Assembly: GCA_934229725.1 (NCBI GenBank)
Contig: CAKQDX010000012.1
Coordinates: 3,675 to 67,674, forward strand
DNA from: an uncultured Streptococcus sp.
GTDB taxonomy: Bacteria; Bacillota; Bacilli; Lactobacillales; Streptococcaceae
Length of the DNA: 64,000 nt
Direction: 5' to 3'
Shown: positions 1 to 7,706 of the stretch, one piece after another
How positions within the stretch are numbered: the first letter of the stretch is position 1
How the letters are laid out: every line of letters starts with the position of its first letter
Made by a program: the position numbers and the translations under genes
The notes under the pieces: generated by a model
Database searches by the model: none
Seen by the model: the letters and a program-made list of their open reading frames with translations, nothing else
What the model was told of the DNA's origin: nothing

Positions 1-1
1 T

Positions 2-1114
2 ATGGCTAAAGACGGATACGGTGAAATGAGCTGTATCTCATGTTGTGTATCACCACTTGACCCAGAAAACGAAGAACAACGCCACAACATCCAATACTTC
101 GGTGCTCGTGTTAACGTTCTTAAAGCCCTTCTTACTGGTTTGAACGGTGGTTACGACGATGTTCATAAAGACTATAAAGTATTTGACATCGAACCTATCC
201 GTGACGAAGTTCTTGACTTTGATACTGTTAAAGCTAACTTCGAAAAATCTCTTGACTGGTTGACTGACACTTACGTAGATGCCCTTAACATCATCCACTA
301 CATGACTGATAAGTACAACTACGAAGCTGTTCAAATGGCCTTCTTGCCAACTAAACAACGTGCTAACATGGGATTCGGTATCTGTGGTTTCGCAAATACT
401 GTTGATACATTGGCAGCTATCAAGTACGCTACTGTTAAACCAATCCGTGATGAAGATGGCTACATCTACGACTACGAAACAATCGGTGATTACCCACGTT
501 GGGGTGAAGATGACCCACGTTCTAACGAATTGGCAGAATGGTTGATTGAAGCTTACACTACTCGTCTTCGTAGCCACAAACTCTACAAAGATGCAGAAGC
601 TACAGTTTCACTTCTTACAATCACTTCAAACGTTGCCTACTCTAAACAAACTGGTAACTCTCCAGTTCACAAAGGGGTATACCTCAACGAAGATGGTTCA
701 GTGAACTTGTCTAAACTTGAATTCTTCTCACCAGGTGCTAACCCATCTAACAAAGCTAAAGGTGGATGGTTGCAAAACTTGAACTCACTTGCTAGCCTTG
801 ACTTCGGTTATGCTGCTGATGGTATCTCATTGACAACTCAAGTATCACCTCGTGCTCTTGGTAAAACTCGTGACGAACAAGTCGACAACTTGGTAACAAT
901 CCTTGATGGTTACTTCGAAAACGGTGGACAACACGTTAACTTGAACGTTATGGACTTGTCAGACGTTTACGAAAAGATTATGAATGGTGAAGACGTTATC
1001 GTTCGTATCTCTGGATACTGTGTAAACACTAAATACCTCACTCCAGAACAAAAAACTGAATTGACACAACGTGTCTTCCATGAAGTTCTTTCAATGGACG
1101 ACGCTTTGGGATAA
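2..1114 (+). CDS. pflB: Formate acetyltransferase (pyruvate formate-lyase), C-terminal part
   Basis: This is the C-terminal 370 residues of pyruvate formate-lyase, which cleaves pyruvate with CoA to acetyl-CoA and formate in anaerobic mixed-acid fermentation. The gene begins left of the window; the ATG at 2 is only an internal methionine, since the family is about 770 residues long. The catalytic cysteine pair is visible in SCISCCVSP (Cys14-Cys15 of the fragment) and the glycyl-radical site in VRISGYCV (Gly338), 33 residues from the end as expected. Codon use is that of a highly expressed gene. A hairpin terminator follows at 1129. The cognate activating enzyme and formate transporter are not in the window. 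A second fermentation enzyme, adhE, survives only as a 3' fragment at 57004-57339. Confidence 0.97.
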   Translation: MAKDGYGEMSCISCCVSPLDPENEEQRHNIQYFGARVNVLKALLTGLNGGYDDVHKDYKVFDIEPIRDEVLDFDTVKANFEKSLDWLTDTYVDALNIIHYMTDKYNYEAVQMAFLPTKQRANMGFGICGFANTVDTLAAIKYATVKPIRDEDGYIYDYETIGDYPRWGEDDPRSNELAEWLIEAYTTRLRSHKLYKDAEATVSLLTITSNVAYSKQTGNSPVHKGVYLNEDGSVNLSKLEFFSPGANPSNKAKGGWLQNLNSLASLDFGYAADGISLTTQVSPRALGKTRDEQVDNLVTILDGYFENGGQHVNLNVMDLSDVYEKIMNGEDVIVRISGYCVNTKYLTPEQKTELTQRVFHEVLSMDDALG

Positions 1115-1128
1115 GCTAAATAAATAAG

Positions 1129-1158
1129 GGACTCGCTAGTGCGAGTTCTTTTATTTTT
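1129..1158 (+). terminator. Terminator of pflB
   Basis: Stem ACTCGC / GCGAGT with a 4-base loop, followed by TCTTTTATTTTT, 15 bases after the pflB stop codon. Confidence 0.85.
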
Positions 1159-1201
1159 ATAAAAATAATGTCATTTTATTATAACTAATTTATAATTTAT
1201 A

Positions 1202-1228
1202 TTGACATTTTATTATATAACCTATAAA
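1202..1228 (+). promoter_or_regulatory. Promoter and long leader of the carbonic anhydrase gene
   Basis: TTGACA at 1202-1207 and TATAAA at 1223-1228 are separated by 15 bp, slightly short of optimal. Transcription from here would give a leader of about 140 bases. In it AAGAGCT (1273-1279) can pair with AGCTCTT (1340-1346), so the leader may fold, but I do not recognise a known riboswitch. Confidence 0.45.
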
Positions 1229-1377
1229 ATATAAGCATTTCCGTTTGGAATTTCCAAACACTTCTTTCTCAGAAGAGCTATCGTTACATCAGCCTGAGTC
1301 ACTGTCACAGTAAAGAGACCTTACTAATGACAAGTATAAGCTCTTTGTGATAGGACTAAGGACGACAAGGAGGAAAG

Positions 1378-2160
1378 ATGACTAAGAAATGTTTAACCTT
1401 AACTGGAGTACTATCACTTATGGCTAGTACTATCCTACTCGTAGCCTGCCAATCCAAGACTGACACTGAAACCTCTAAATCCAAGGATGTTCAATGGGGG
1501 TACACTGGTGCAACCGGTCCTGAACATTGGGGTGACCTCTCCAAAGATTATGAACTCAGCAAAAATGGTAAAGAACAATCTCCAATCAATATCACAGGAG
1601 CTGAGGACGTCGATCTTCCAGAACTAAACCTTCATAATCAAGAATCAGAAGGCCAAGTTGAAAACAATGGTCATACGATTGAAGTCAGCTTTAAAAATCC
1701 CAAGAATAGCCTAACGATTGGTGATGATGTCTATAAATTGCAACAGTTTCATTTTCACGCACCCAGTGAGAATGAAATTGATGGCAAAACCTATCCTCTT
1801 GAAGGACACTTTGTCTACAAGACCGATACTGGGAAAATCACAGTTGTCTCAGTTCTCTATAATTATGGGGATGAAAACCAAGCCTTGAAACAAATCTGGG
1901 ATAAGATGCCTCAGGCTGCTAATACTGAAACCGAGTTGTCTCAGCCTATCTCACTAGATGATTTCTATCCTGAAAACAAAGACTACTACAACTTTGAAGG
2001 CTCCTTAACAACTCCACCATGTACTGAAGGTGTTAATTGGATTGTCTTCAAAAACCAAGAAACCGTCAGCAAGGAACAGGTGGAAAAATTCACACAAACC
2101 CTTGGATTTGAAAATAACCGCCCTATCCAAGAAACAAATGGTCGAAAAATCAAAGAATAA
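1378..2160 (+). CDS. Alpha-type carbonic anhydrase lipoprotein
   Basis: Zinc enzyme that interconverts CO2 and bicarbonate, here exported and membrane-anchored. Residues 1-24 are a lipoprotein signal with lipobox LVAC (Cys24). The alpha-class zinc ligands are visible as QFHFHAPSE (His125, His127) and LEGHF (His144). The conserved substrate-side stretch SLTTPPCTEGVNW lies near residues 205-217. At 260 residues it has normal length for bacterial alpha enzymes. A strong AAGGAGG precedes the ATG at 1378. It is flanked by terminators on both sides, so it is probably monocistronic. Bicarbonate supply for carboxylations, or pH buffering at the surface, is the likely role. The family call is firm and the physiological role is inferred. 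Confidence 0.93.
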   Translation: MTKKCLTLTGVLSLMASTILLVACQSKTDTETSKSKDVQWGYTGATGPEHWGDLSKDYELSKNGKEQSPINITGAEDVDLPELNLHNQESEGQVENNGHTIEVSFKNPKNSLTIGDDVYKLQQFHFHAPSENEIDGKTYPLEGHFVYKTDTGKITVVSVLYNYGDENQALKQIWDKMPQAANTETELSQPISLDDFYPENKDYYNFEGSLTTPPCTEGVNWIVFKNQETVSKEQVEKFTQTLGFENNRPIQETNGRKIKE

Positions 2161-2170
2161 AGTCATACAG

Positions 2171-2206
2171 AAAGCTTGATGTTCCCTCTTCTCATCAAGC
2201 TTTTTT
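2171..2206 (+). terminator. Terminator of carbonic anhydrase gene
   Basis: AAGCTTGATG pairs with CATCAAGCTT around a 9-base loop and runs into TTTTTT. Confidence 0.9.
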
Positions 2207-2209
2207 CCA

Positions 2210-2239
2210 TTGACGATTAGCTATAAGCTTTGTTACAAT
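2210..2239 (+). promoter_or_regulatory. Extended -10 promoter giving a leaderless mRNA
   Basis: TTGACG (2210-2215), 18 bp spacer, TACAAT (2234-2239) with TG one base upstream at 2231-2232. The expected start point, 6 to 8 bases downstream, falls on the ATG at 2246. No Shine-Dalgarno sequence is possible on such a transcript. Confidence 0.6.
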
Positions 2240-2245
2240 GACCCT

Positions 2246-2698
2246 ATGATTATTAAACATACAAGAGATACACTTTCAGAAACTTACCTAGATGCCGTAT
2301 CCATTCGAAACACTGTTTTTGTTAAGGGCCAAGGGGTGCCTCGCTCCATCGAGATTGATGCTAATGAAGCCTACTGCATTCACTTTGTCCTCTATGATGA
2401 TAAGGACCAGGCTGCTGCAACCGTGCGTTTACTACCCAACAAGGATTTGACTCAGGTCACTCTCCAGCGCATGGCAGTGCTCGATACCCACCAAGGACAA
2501 GGGCTAGGTAGCATTCTTCTAAGAGAAGCTGAAGATTTTGCCCAAGAACAGGGCTTTAAATCTATTTCTCTCCATGCTCAACTAGGGGCACTTAAGTTCT
2601 ATCTCAATAATGGCTATCAAGAAGTCGGTCAAATCTTTGAAGAAGCTGGAATCCAACATATTACTGTTGAAAAATCCTTACTAAGTAAAAAAGCTTAA
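2246..2698 (+). CDS. GNAT family N-acetyltransferase
   Basis: A 150-residue GCN5-related acetyltransferase that transfers acetyl from acetyl-CoA to an unknown amine. The acetyl-CoA pyrophosphate loop is visible as HQGQGLGS in motif A, preceded by the beta-strand QRMAVLD; the C-terminal SLHAQLGALKFYLNNGY is typical of motif B. The reading frame is open from a TTG at 2210, but that codon is the promoter -35 element, so the ATG at 2246 (MIIKHTRDT) is the start. The ATG coincides with the predicted transcription start, which implies leaderless translation. It sits alone between a terminator and convergent membrane genes, so the substrate cannot be guessed. Confidence 0.85.
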   Translation: MIIKHTRDTLSETYLDAVSIRNTVFVKGQGVPRSIEIDANEAYCIHFVLYDDKDQAAATVRLLPNKDLTQVTLQRMAVLDTHQGQGLGSILLREAEDFAQEQGFKSISLHAQLGALKFYLNNGYQEVGQIFEEAGIQHITVEKSLLSKKA

Positions 2699-2714
2699 GC
2701 AGTATAGCAACTGC

Positions 2715-3419
2715 TTAAGCTTCTTCTTTTGTCGAAAATATCGGATAACCATGCTCGACAGCAAGAACTGTTACATTTTCTCTTTTCTTTACAGCCTCTA
2801 CAATCTTTTTCCAGTATTTCTGCCCTGTAAAAAGAAGGACAAATACTCCCATGTAGACCAAAAAAACAAGAAATTGTTTATATTCAGAAGATGACAGTTT
2901 TGATCCTAGTTCTAGGAGCTCAAACACTCCTCTCAATAGAACTGTAAAGGTAATCATTACAAGACTAAGTCCACTAAAGTAGCCTAAACATATCAGCAAA
3001 TACTCTATTTGAAGCTTCTTGGAACGCTTCTTATACAGCAACTCATAGTCTCGACCGTACTTTTCAAATACAGGAAAGGAAATATCAAGCCCTCTTCTCA
3101 TACGAAGGACTTTCAAATCAGGTTGGGCACGATAACCAAGGTAATGAATCAGTTTGTATAGTAGTTCTCTTATCAAAATATAGGAAGAAGCGGTTACAGC
3201 GGACACTATACTTAAAAATATAAAAGGAAATAAAGAGAAGTAAGCTTTATCAAACGCTAACAAGCCTTCTATCACTACAAAAAACATAGCACAGACAAAG
3301 AGATTACTCCCATTAAGAATACAAAAGAGCAGACTGAGAAAGCAAGAGACAAATCTACTTTGTTTAGGTGGCTTAAGCGACCGTTGCATTATGAACTCCT
3401 TCTTCATGATTCCAATCAA
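2715..3419 (-). CDS. Uncharacterised membrane protein, paralogue of the next gene
   Basis: A 234-residue integral membrane protein of unknown function. Hydrophobic segments lie near residues 24-48, 55-80, 135-165 and 182-200. The central soluble stretch carries YELLYKKRSKKLQIEYL, matching YKILYDKRSLRHQFLYF in the neighbour at 3477-4022. Other shared blocks are GYRAQPD against GYHARPF, and GYPIF against FYPIF near the C-terminus. The two genes are in tandem on the same strand, 57 bp apart, so they look like a diverged duplication. I do not recognise a named family. The start MIGIMKKEF has an alternative at the second methionine. Confidence 0.7.
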   Translation of the reverse strand: MIGIMKKEFIMQRSLKPPKQSRFVSCFLSLLFCILNGSNLFVCAMFFVVIEGLLAFDKAYFSLFPFIFLSIVSAVTASSYILIRELLYKLIHYLGYRAQPDLKVLRMRRGLDISFPVFEKYGRDYELLYKKRSKKLQIEYLLICLGYFSGLSLVMITFTVLLRGVFELLELGSKLSSSEYKQFLVFLVYMGVFVLLFTGQKYWKKIVEAVKKRENVTVLAVEHGYPIFSTKEEA

Positions 3420-3476
3420 AACATGGTAATTTTTGATTAACTTGGTGAGCCCTTCCTATAAGCTTCACTTTAGTCT

Positions 3477-4022
3477 TTATTTCTTTAGAAAAATAGGGTA
3501 AAAATACTCCTCTGAGATAACTTTTAAGTTAAAATAACGGACAAAGTGACTTTTCAGATGTATGAGCCATCTTACAGAAAAAATCAAAACACCACATAAG
3601 AACAAGAAGAGTATATAGCCAACTTTTCCTAAGGTGAAGCTATAACCGATTAGAATGACTAAGATGATGAAGAGGTAGAGTCTACCAAGAGTCGCTAGGA
3701 AATAAAGAAATTGATGTCTAAGAGAGCGCTTATCATATAGTATTTTGTAGGCATCTGTCGTTTTTTCAAAAAATACTATATATGACGTTCTACCTCGGTA
3801 ATCCTCTTCTCCAAAGGGGCGGGCATGGTAACCACAGAAATGAAAAAGTTTAAATATGATGCCATGTCCCATCCTATAAAATGTCACAACCAAAAGTATG
3901 ACGGCAATAACTTTTGGAATATCCACCTCTTGTACGACCTGACCAACACCGAATAGATGCTCCAACCATACAAATGTCACATAAGACAAGACTATCAAAC
4001 ATATCTTCAAAAAGATAAACAA
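3477..4022 (-). CDS. Uncharacterised membrane protein, paralogue of the previous gene
   Basis: A 181-residue membrane protein of unknown function, shorter than its paralogue at 2715-3419 mainly because the N-terminal segment is reduced. It keeps the GYHARPF and YKILYDKRS blocks, the following pair of membrane helices and the terminal YPIF motif. Hydrophobic segments lie near residues 2-22, 36-58, 108-128 and 133-152. The pair is probably co-transcribed from upstream of 4022. Nothing in the neighbourhood (a beta-lactamase-fold hydrolase upstream, an acetyltransferase downstream) suggests a task. Confidence 0.7.
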   Translation of the reverse strand: MFIFLKICLIVLSYVTFVWLEHLFGVGQVVQEVDIPKVIAVILLVVTFYRMGHGIIFKLFHFCGYHARPFGEEDYRGRTSYIVFFEKTTDAYKILYDKRSLRHQFLYFLATLGRLYLFIILVILIGYSFTLGKVGYILFLFLCGVLIFSVRWLIHLKSHFVRYFNLKVISEEYFYPIFLKK

Positions 4023-4083
4023 TTGTGTCGCCCCGGCACTAATCTCACCTTCTAGAGGATTAAAAGATGTCCCTCTTCTATTT

Positions 4084-5028
4084 TTATTTGTCAGAATGTA
4101 CCAACTCCTCCTTCATTATTTCAATCAAAGCGTCTCTATCTTTAATCCATTGAGCCCTCTCATCCTTGTAATAAGTACGATTACTGAGGAAAATCGCCGC
4201 ACGTTGAGCTGGGATGTTAATCAGAACAAAGGTACCTGTATAACCAGTATGAAGAATCCAATCACCTTGGAGGTCCCAAGCGACACTACGTTCCTTATTG
4301 GATTGGCTGATATTTTGCGTCAGATTTTTAGCAAAATCATCCTTCAAATAATGATTAACAAAAATTTCTAAGTCTTTAAGGGTTGAAAAGAGACCTGCCG
4401 ACCCTGTATGCTCTTTGAGCACTCGAGCCTTGGGATCGTGAACAGTTCCGCCTGGTATACCCTTAACCGTTGGAACAGCTACATCAACTGGCCCAAACTG
4501 TGTTTCAGACATACCAAAGGGTTGAAAAACTTCGGAGTCAAAGAGCTTATCCAGACTTTTTCCAGACAACTTTTCGAGCATCAGCCCCAAGAGAATAAAG
4601 TTAATATCAGTATACAAGAAAGGTTTATCATCCCTAACTTTGATGGCGTTTATAGCAGCAATCAAACCCTCCTGGTCTAATTCATCACGATTAGGAATGA
4701 AAGGATCAATCCCACTACTATGAGACAAGAGCTGACGTAATGTTAACGTCTTATTTTCTACTGCGGGGTAGTAGGTAGACAACTTCTCATCCAAGTCCAA
4801 TTTATCGGCCTGCAGATAGAAAAGACAGAGGGTTCCAACCCCGACCACCTTGGATACACTGGCTAGGTCATAGGTGAGACCTGGAACTACTGGAACACAG
4901 CCATCTTGAGTCCCTTGGTAGTGCTCCTGCCAAGCTTTTCCATCATAAAGGGCAAGGCTGGCACCCGGAAAGATGTCAGCCTTGATGTAATCTGTAATTG
5001 TTGCTAATGTTAGTTGAAAATCAGTCAT
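4084..5028 (-). CDS. Serine hydrolase of the class C beta-lactamase fold
   Basis: A 314-residue penicillin-binding-protein-like serine hydrolase. The nucleophile motif SxxK is SVSK (Ser57, Lys60 counted from MTDF), the YxN-type motif is in YTDINF, and the KTG-type triad is HTGYTG near residues 262-267. No signal peptide or membrane anchor is visible, so a cytoplasmic esterase or peptidase-like role is likelier than wall synthesis. The frame is open to a TTG at 5043, but the ATG at 5028 forms TAATG with the stop codon of the upstream cppA gene, suggesting coupled translation. The substrate is unknown. Confidence 0.85.
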   Translation of the reverse strand: MTDFQLTLATITDYIKADIFPGASLALYDGKAWQEHYQGTQDGCVPVVPGLTYDLASVSKVVGVGTLCLFYLQADKLDLDEKLSTYYPAVENKTLTLRQLLSHSSGIDPFIPNRDELDQEGLIAAINAIKVRDDKPFLYTDINFILLGLMLEKLSGKSLDKLFDSEVFQPFGMSETQFGPVDVAVPTVKGIPGGTVHDPKARVLKEHTGSAGLFSTLKDLEIFVNHYLKDDFAKNLTQNISQSNKERSVAWDLQGDWILHTGYTGTFVLINIPAQRAAIFLSNRTYYKDERAQWIKDRDALIEIMKEELVHSDK

Positions 5029-5783
5029 TATTTTGTTAGCCAAACCTCAATATTACTCATATCAGTCAATGCAAGTAGGTGTCCTTTGCTATCCAAGTAA
5101 CTTGAGAACTGCTCCTCTTCAAGTTTATCATGCAAGGCAACTAAGTCATAGTCCTCTGCCACCTTAAACTCGAGAATTTCCAAATCCCAAGTTTGATCAG
5201 GAGTTACTTGAAGGTCAGGACCTTCAGCCTTTTCAAAGTGGATAGATAAAGGTAGTTCTTCACCAAAAAGATTGTCATAGAAGAAGGCTGCTTTAACCGT
5301 ATCCACAACATTCAGAGTCAAGGACTGAACGGTAAAGTCTGAAACACCTTTAAAGTCTTCATTTTCTTCAACATCTGCGTACTCAATTGTCTTAAGCGTT
5401 GACAAGTCATCCTCAGCGTGCATCAAAATAAGACCATTTTCTGGTGAAACTGTTTCAAAGGCATAACCATTTTCCCCTTGGAAAATAGCCTTGGCTTGGT
5501 GATCGTCACGCGCCAAAAGGTACTCAATCTCAAGTGGATCTGAAACCTTAATAACCACTTTATTAATTTTCTTAGGGCCTTCAACTGCACGGCAACGGTA
5601 AGCTGGAGACTCTTCAATCACAAAGAGTGATTGGCGGTCTGTCCAATCTGTGAAGACGGCAAGAGCATTTTCTTCTGTTAATAGTTTAAATCCTAGTGTA
5701 TTTTGGTAAAACTCAATATTTTCTTGTCTGTTATTCACACGAAAGATTGGTGTGTGAAACTTAAAATTCCCTGATTGCGTCAT
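5028..5783 (-). CDS. cppA: CppA family protein (two glyoxalase-fold domains)
   Basis: A 251-residue protein resembling streptococcal CppA, historically described as a C3-degrading proteinase but built from vicinal-oxygen-chelate (glyoxalase) modules. The N-terminal module, residues about 8-118, begins FHTPIFRVNNRQENIEFYQ, a typical paired beta-alpha-beta start. A second module, about 138-250, contains TLNVVDTVKAAFFYDNLFG. No protease motif is visible, so the enzymatic claim rests on old literature for the family. The ATG at 5783 follows GGAGGTTGTC at good spacing; the upstream MEVV extension lacks a ribosome binding site. It overlaps the hydrolase gene by one base (TAATG) and probably forms a two-gene operon. 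Confidence 0.8.
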   Translation of the reverse strand: MTQSGNFKFHTPIFRVNNRQENIEFYQNTLGFKLLTEENALAVFTDWTDRQSLFVIEESPAYRCRAVEGPKKINKVVIKVSDPLEIEYLLARDDHQAKAIFQGENGYAFETVSPENGLILMHAEDDLSTLKTIEYADVEENEDFKGVSDFTVQSLTLNVVDTVKAAFFYDNLFGEELPLSIHFEKAEGPDLQVTPDQTWDLEILEFKVAEDYDLVALHDKLEEEQFSSYLDSKGHLLALTDMSNIEVWLTK

Positions 5784-5956
5784 GACAACCTCCATTCTTT
5801 TCTATTTTATCCAAAAAGAGGCTGTGTGACAAGGATTTTCCAAAGAAAAAATAGGATTGTAATTTTTTCACTTTCTTTCGCATAAATTGTGAAAAACATT
5901 ATAGTTTATTCACTTTTTGAGTAGCTATTTCCTCATTTTAGGGTATAATTGAGGGT

Positions 5957-6628
5957 ATGAAAATTCTCGTTAATCACATAGCATTTAGGCGGACCTATCA
6001 AGGTTTGTTTTTATTACTGATGATCGTCATCCCGAACTTTGCTTTGAGTCTGACGACCTCCTACAATAGTCAGACTGGATTGACTTTTACGAACCCTGAA
6101 AGCTGGGGAATCATCGCTATCAATCTCATCATTTTTTACCTTACCTATCTCTGGGCAAAGGGTGAAGGATTGATGACTCGCTTTAGACTAGACCTCAAGG
6201 ATGCTAAAGCAATTATCTGGGGCTTTCTCACTATCTTCTTGATGGGAGTTATTGGCAGTAATCTTATGCTACTAACCCATACCAACTACCATGCAGAACT
6301 TCAAAAGACGCTCACAACAATTCCTATCCTACCTGTAGCGATTGGTATGATCACGACAGCCTTCCTCCAAGAAATCCTCTTTCGCAAGTGGATTTTCACC
6401 TGGTTAGCTCCCTATTCGAAAACGGCTGTGCTGGTCAGCACTGGCCTCTTTTGTCTCTTTCATATGCCAACTAATCTTGCCTATCTCACTCTTTATATCG
6501 GAATGGGCTTGGCTCTCTCTATGGTCTACCAAAAAAGAGAAAACCTATCTACAAGTATCACACTTCATGTTTTATGGAATCTTTACACTTTAGGTGCTAC
6601 CATTCTAGTAATGACTAATCCGATGTGA
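5957..6628 (+). CDS. CPBP family intramembrane protease-like protein
   Basis: A 223-residue polytopic protein of the CPBP (CAAX protease and bacteriocin-processing, Abi) family. Motif 1 reads QEILFRKW near residues 137-144: Gln replaces the first Glu of the usual EExxxR, while the second Glu and the Arg remain. Motif 2 is FCLFH and motif 3 is HVLWN, so the remaining metal or catalytic residues are in place. About six membrane helices are apparent. Family members in streptococci often act in bacteriocin self-immunity, but this gene is 3.5 kb from the bacteriocin island. TATAAT at 5944-5949 lies only 7 bases before the ATG, so the leader must be very short or absent. Confidence 0.82.
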   Translation: MKILVNHIAFRRTYQGLFLLLMIVIPNFALSLTTSYNSQTGLTFTNPESWGIIAINLIIFYLTYLWAKGEGLMTRFRLDLKDAKAIIWGFLTIFLMGVIGSNLMLLTHTNYHAELQKTLTTIPILPVAIGMITTAFLQEILFRKWIFTWLAPYSKTAVLVSTGLFCLFHMPTNLAYLTLYIGMGLALSMVYQKRENLSTSITLHVLWNLYTLGATILVMTNPM

Positions 6629-6653
6629 CTGAGAATATTTTCTCAGTTTTTTA
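6628..6653 (+). terminator. Terminator of the CPBP gene
   Basis: ACTGAGAA pairs with TTCTCAGT around TATT, then TTTTTTA. The stem begins at the last base of the stop codon. Confidence 0.85.
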
Positions 6654-6675
6654 TTACTTTCAAAATTTTAAGCAT

Positions 6676-6709
6676 AAAAAAATCTGAAGCTTAAACTTCA
6701 GATTTTTTT
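6676..6709 (-). terminator. Terminator of the aquaporin gene (possibly bidirectional)
   Basis: AAATCTGAAG / CTTCAGATTT stem flanked by A-runs on one side and T-runs on the other. It lies 8 bases beyond the glpF stop codon and could also back up the CPBP terminator. Confidence 0.85.
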
Positions 6710-6716
6710 GTATTGA

Positions 6717-7583
6717 TTAAAGATAGAGTGATTTGAACAACCAGATAGCTACAATCGCCGCAACAGTTGGAGCTACAATTGGAACCCAAGCATACCACCA
6801 TTTAGAATCACCTTTGTGTTCACCAAGAACTGTTGTTGGCAAAATGTGGTGGAGAAGACGTGGCATCAAGTCACGGGCTGGGTTAAGAGCTGGACCTGTT
6901 GCACCACCAAACGAAATAACCAAGGCTGCAACCAAGAAACCAACACCGATGTGGGCAACCGCAAGTGCACCATTAGCCATTTGACCTGCGATAGCTTCTT
7001 TATCATAGCCAAGTTGTGTGGCTTGTGCAATCAACTTATGACCAAAATAGTTGTTTGTCATAGCAAGCGCACCGAAGAACAAAATAAATGAACCAGCGAA
7101 CTCGTTGGCAAAACCATTAAGCCAAGCACGTTTGTGATTTTCCTCTGAGTCTGAGTTATCATCAACAGCAGAGATTGTAGAGAAAGTACCAAGGATGTTG
7201 TTAGGATTCTCAGTTTGAAGGTAATAAGGTTGGTGAACCCAAACCACGATAGCTTGACCAACGAAAGCTCCTAGAAGTTGAGCAATCAAGTAACCTGGAA
7301 CGGCTACCCAAGAGAAGATACCTGCAACCGCAAGACCAATTGTGAAGGCTGGGTTGATGTGGTTACCAGAAACATCACCAAACATCAGTGCTGGCATCAT
7401 TACCGCAAAACCATAACCAAAACCAATAACAAGCCATCCAGACTTATGGCCCTTAGTCCCTTTAAGCTCAACATTGGCAACCGAACCATTACCAAGTGCA
7501 ACCATCAAAGCTGTCCCAATAAACTCAGTAATGTACTTTATAATCCAATCATGACTGAGCGCTTCTTTTAGAAAATCATTCAT
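6717..7583 (-). CDS. glpF: Glycerol facilitator / aquaporin (GlpF/Gla type)
   Basis: A 288-residue channel of the major intrinsic protein family that passes glycerol and probably water. Six membrane helices and both pore motifs are present: HINPAFTIG in the first half and ALNPARDLMPR in the second. The Asp after the second NPA box is characteristic of glycerol-conducting members. A polar insertion near residues 135-150 (VDDNSDSEENHK) is an extended loop, like that of the Lactococcus Gla channel. The gene is divergent from pepX, the same arrangement reported for the lactococcal glycerol facilitator gene beside pepXP, which supports the assignment. Confidence 0.93.
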   Translation of the reverse strand: MNDFLKEALSHDWIIKYITEFIGTALMVALGNGSVANVELKGTKGHKSGWLVIGFGYGFAVMMPALMFGDVSGNHINPAFTIGLAVAGIFSWVAVPGYLIAQLLGAFVGQAIVVWVHQPYYLQTENPNNILGTFSTISAVDDNSDSEENHKRAWLNGFANEFAGSFILFFGALAMTNNYFGHKLIAQATQLGYDKEAIAGQMANGALAVAHIGVGFLVAALVISFGGATGPALNPARDLMPRLLHHILPTTVLGEHKGDSKWWYAWVPIVAPTVAAIVAIWLFKSLYL

Positions 7584-7619
7584 TTGTCTCTTTATTTCCT
7601 TTCACATTTTACAATAATT

Positions 7620-7648
7620 TAGACATCTATCATTTTATCAAGTATAAT
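7620..7648 (+). promoter_or_regulatory. pepX promoter
   Basis: TAGACA (7620-7625), 17 bp spacer, TATAAT (7643-7648), about 58 bases before the pepX ATG. A GAGG ribosome binding site lies at 7694-7697. Confidence 0.6.
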
Positions 7649-7706
7649 GTCTGATGTAAAGATATTTCTGAAATGTTTACGTATTCTTTTTTTGAGGTTT
7701 TAAAGT

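Noticed and set aside
1229..1377. A riboswitch in the leader of the carbonic anhydrase gene
   Set aside because: Only one 7-bp long-range pairing is seen; no known aptamer signature is recognisable.
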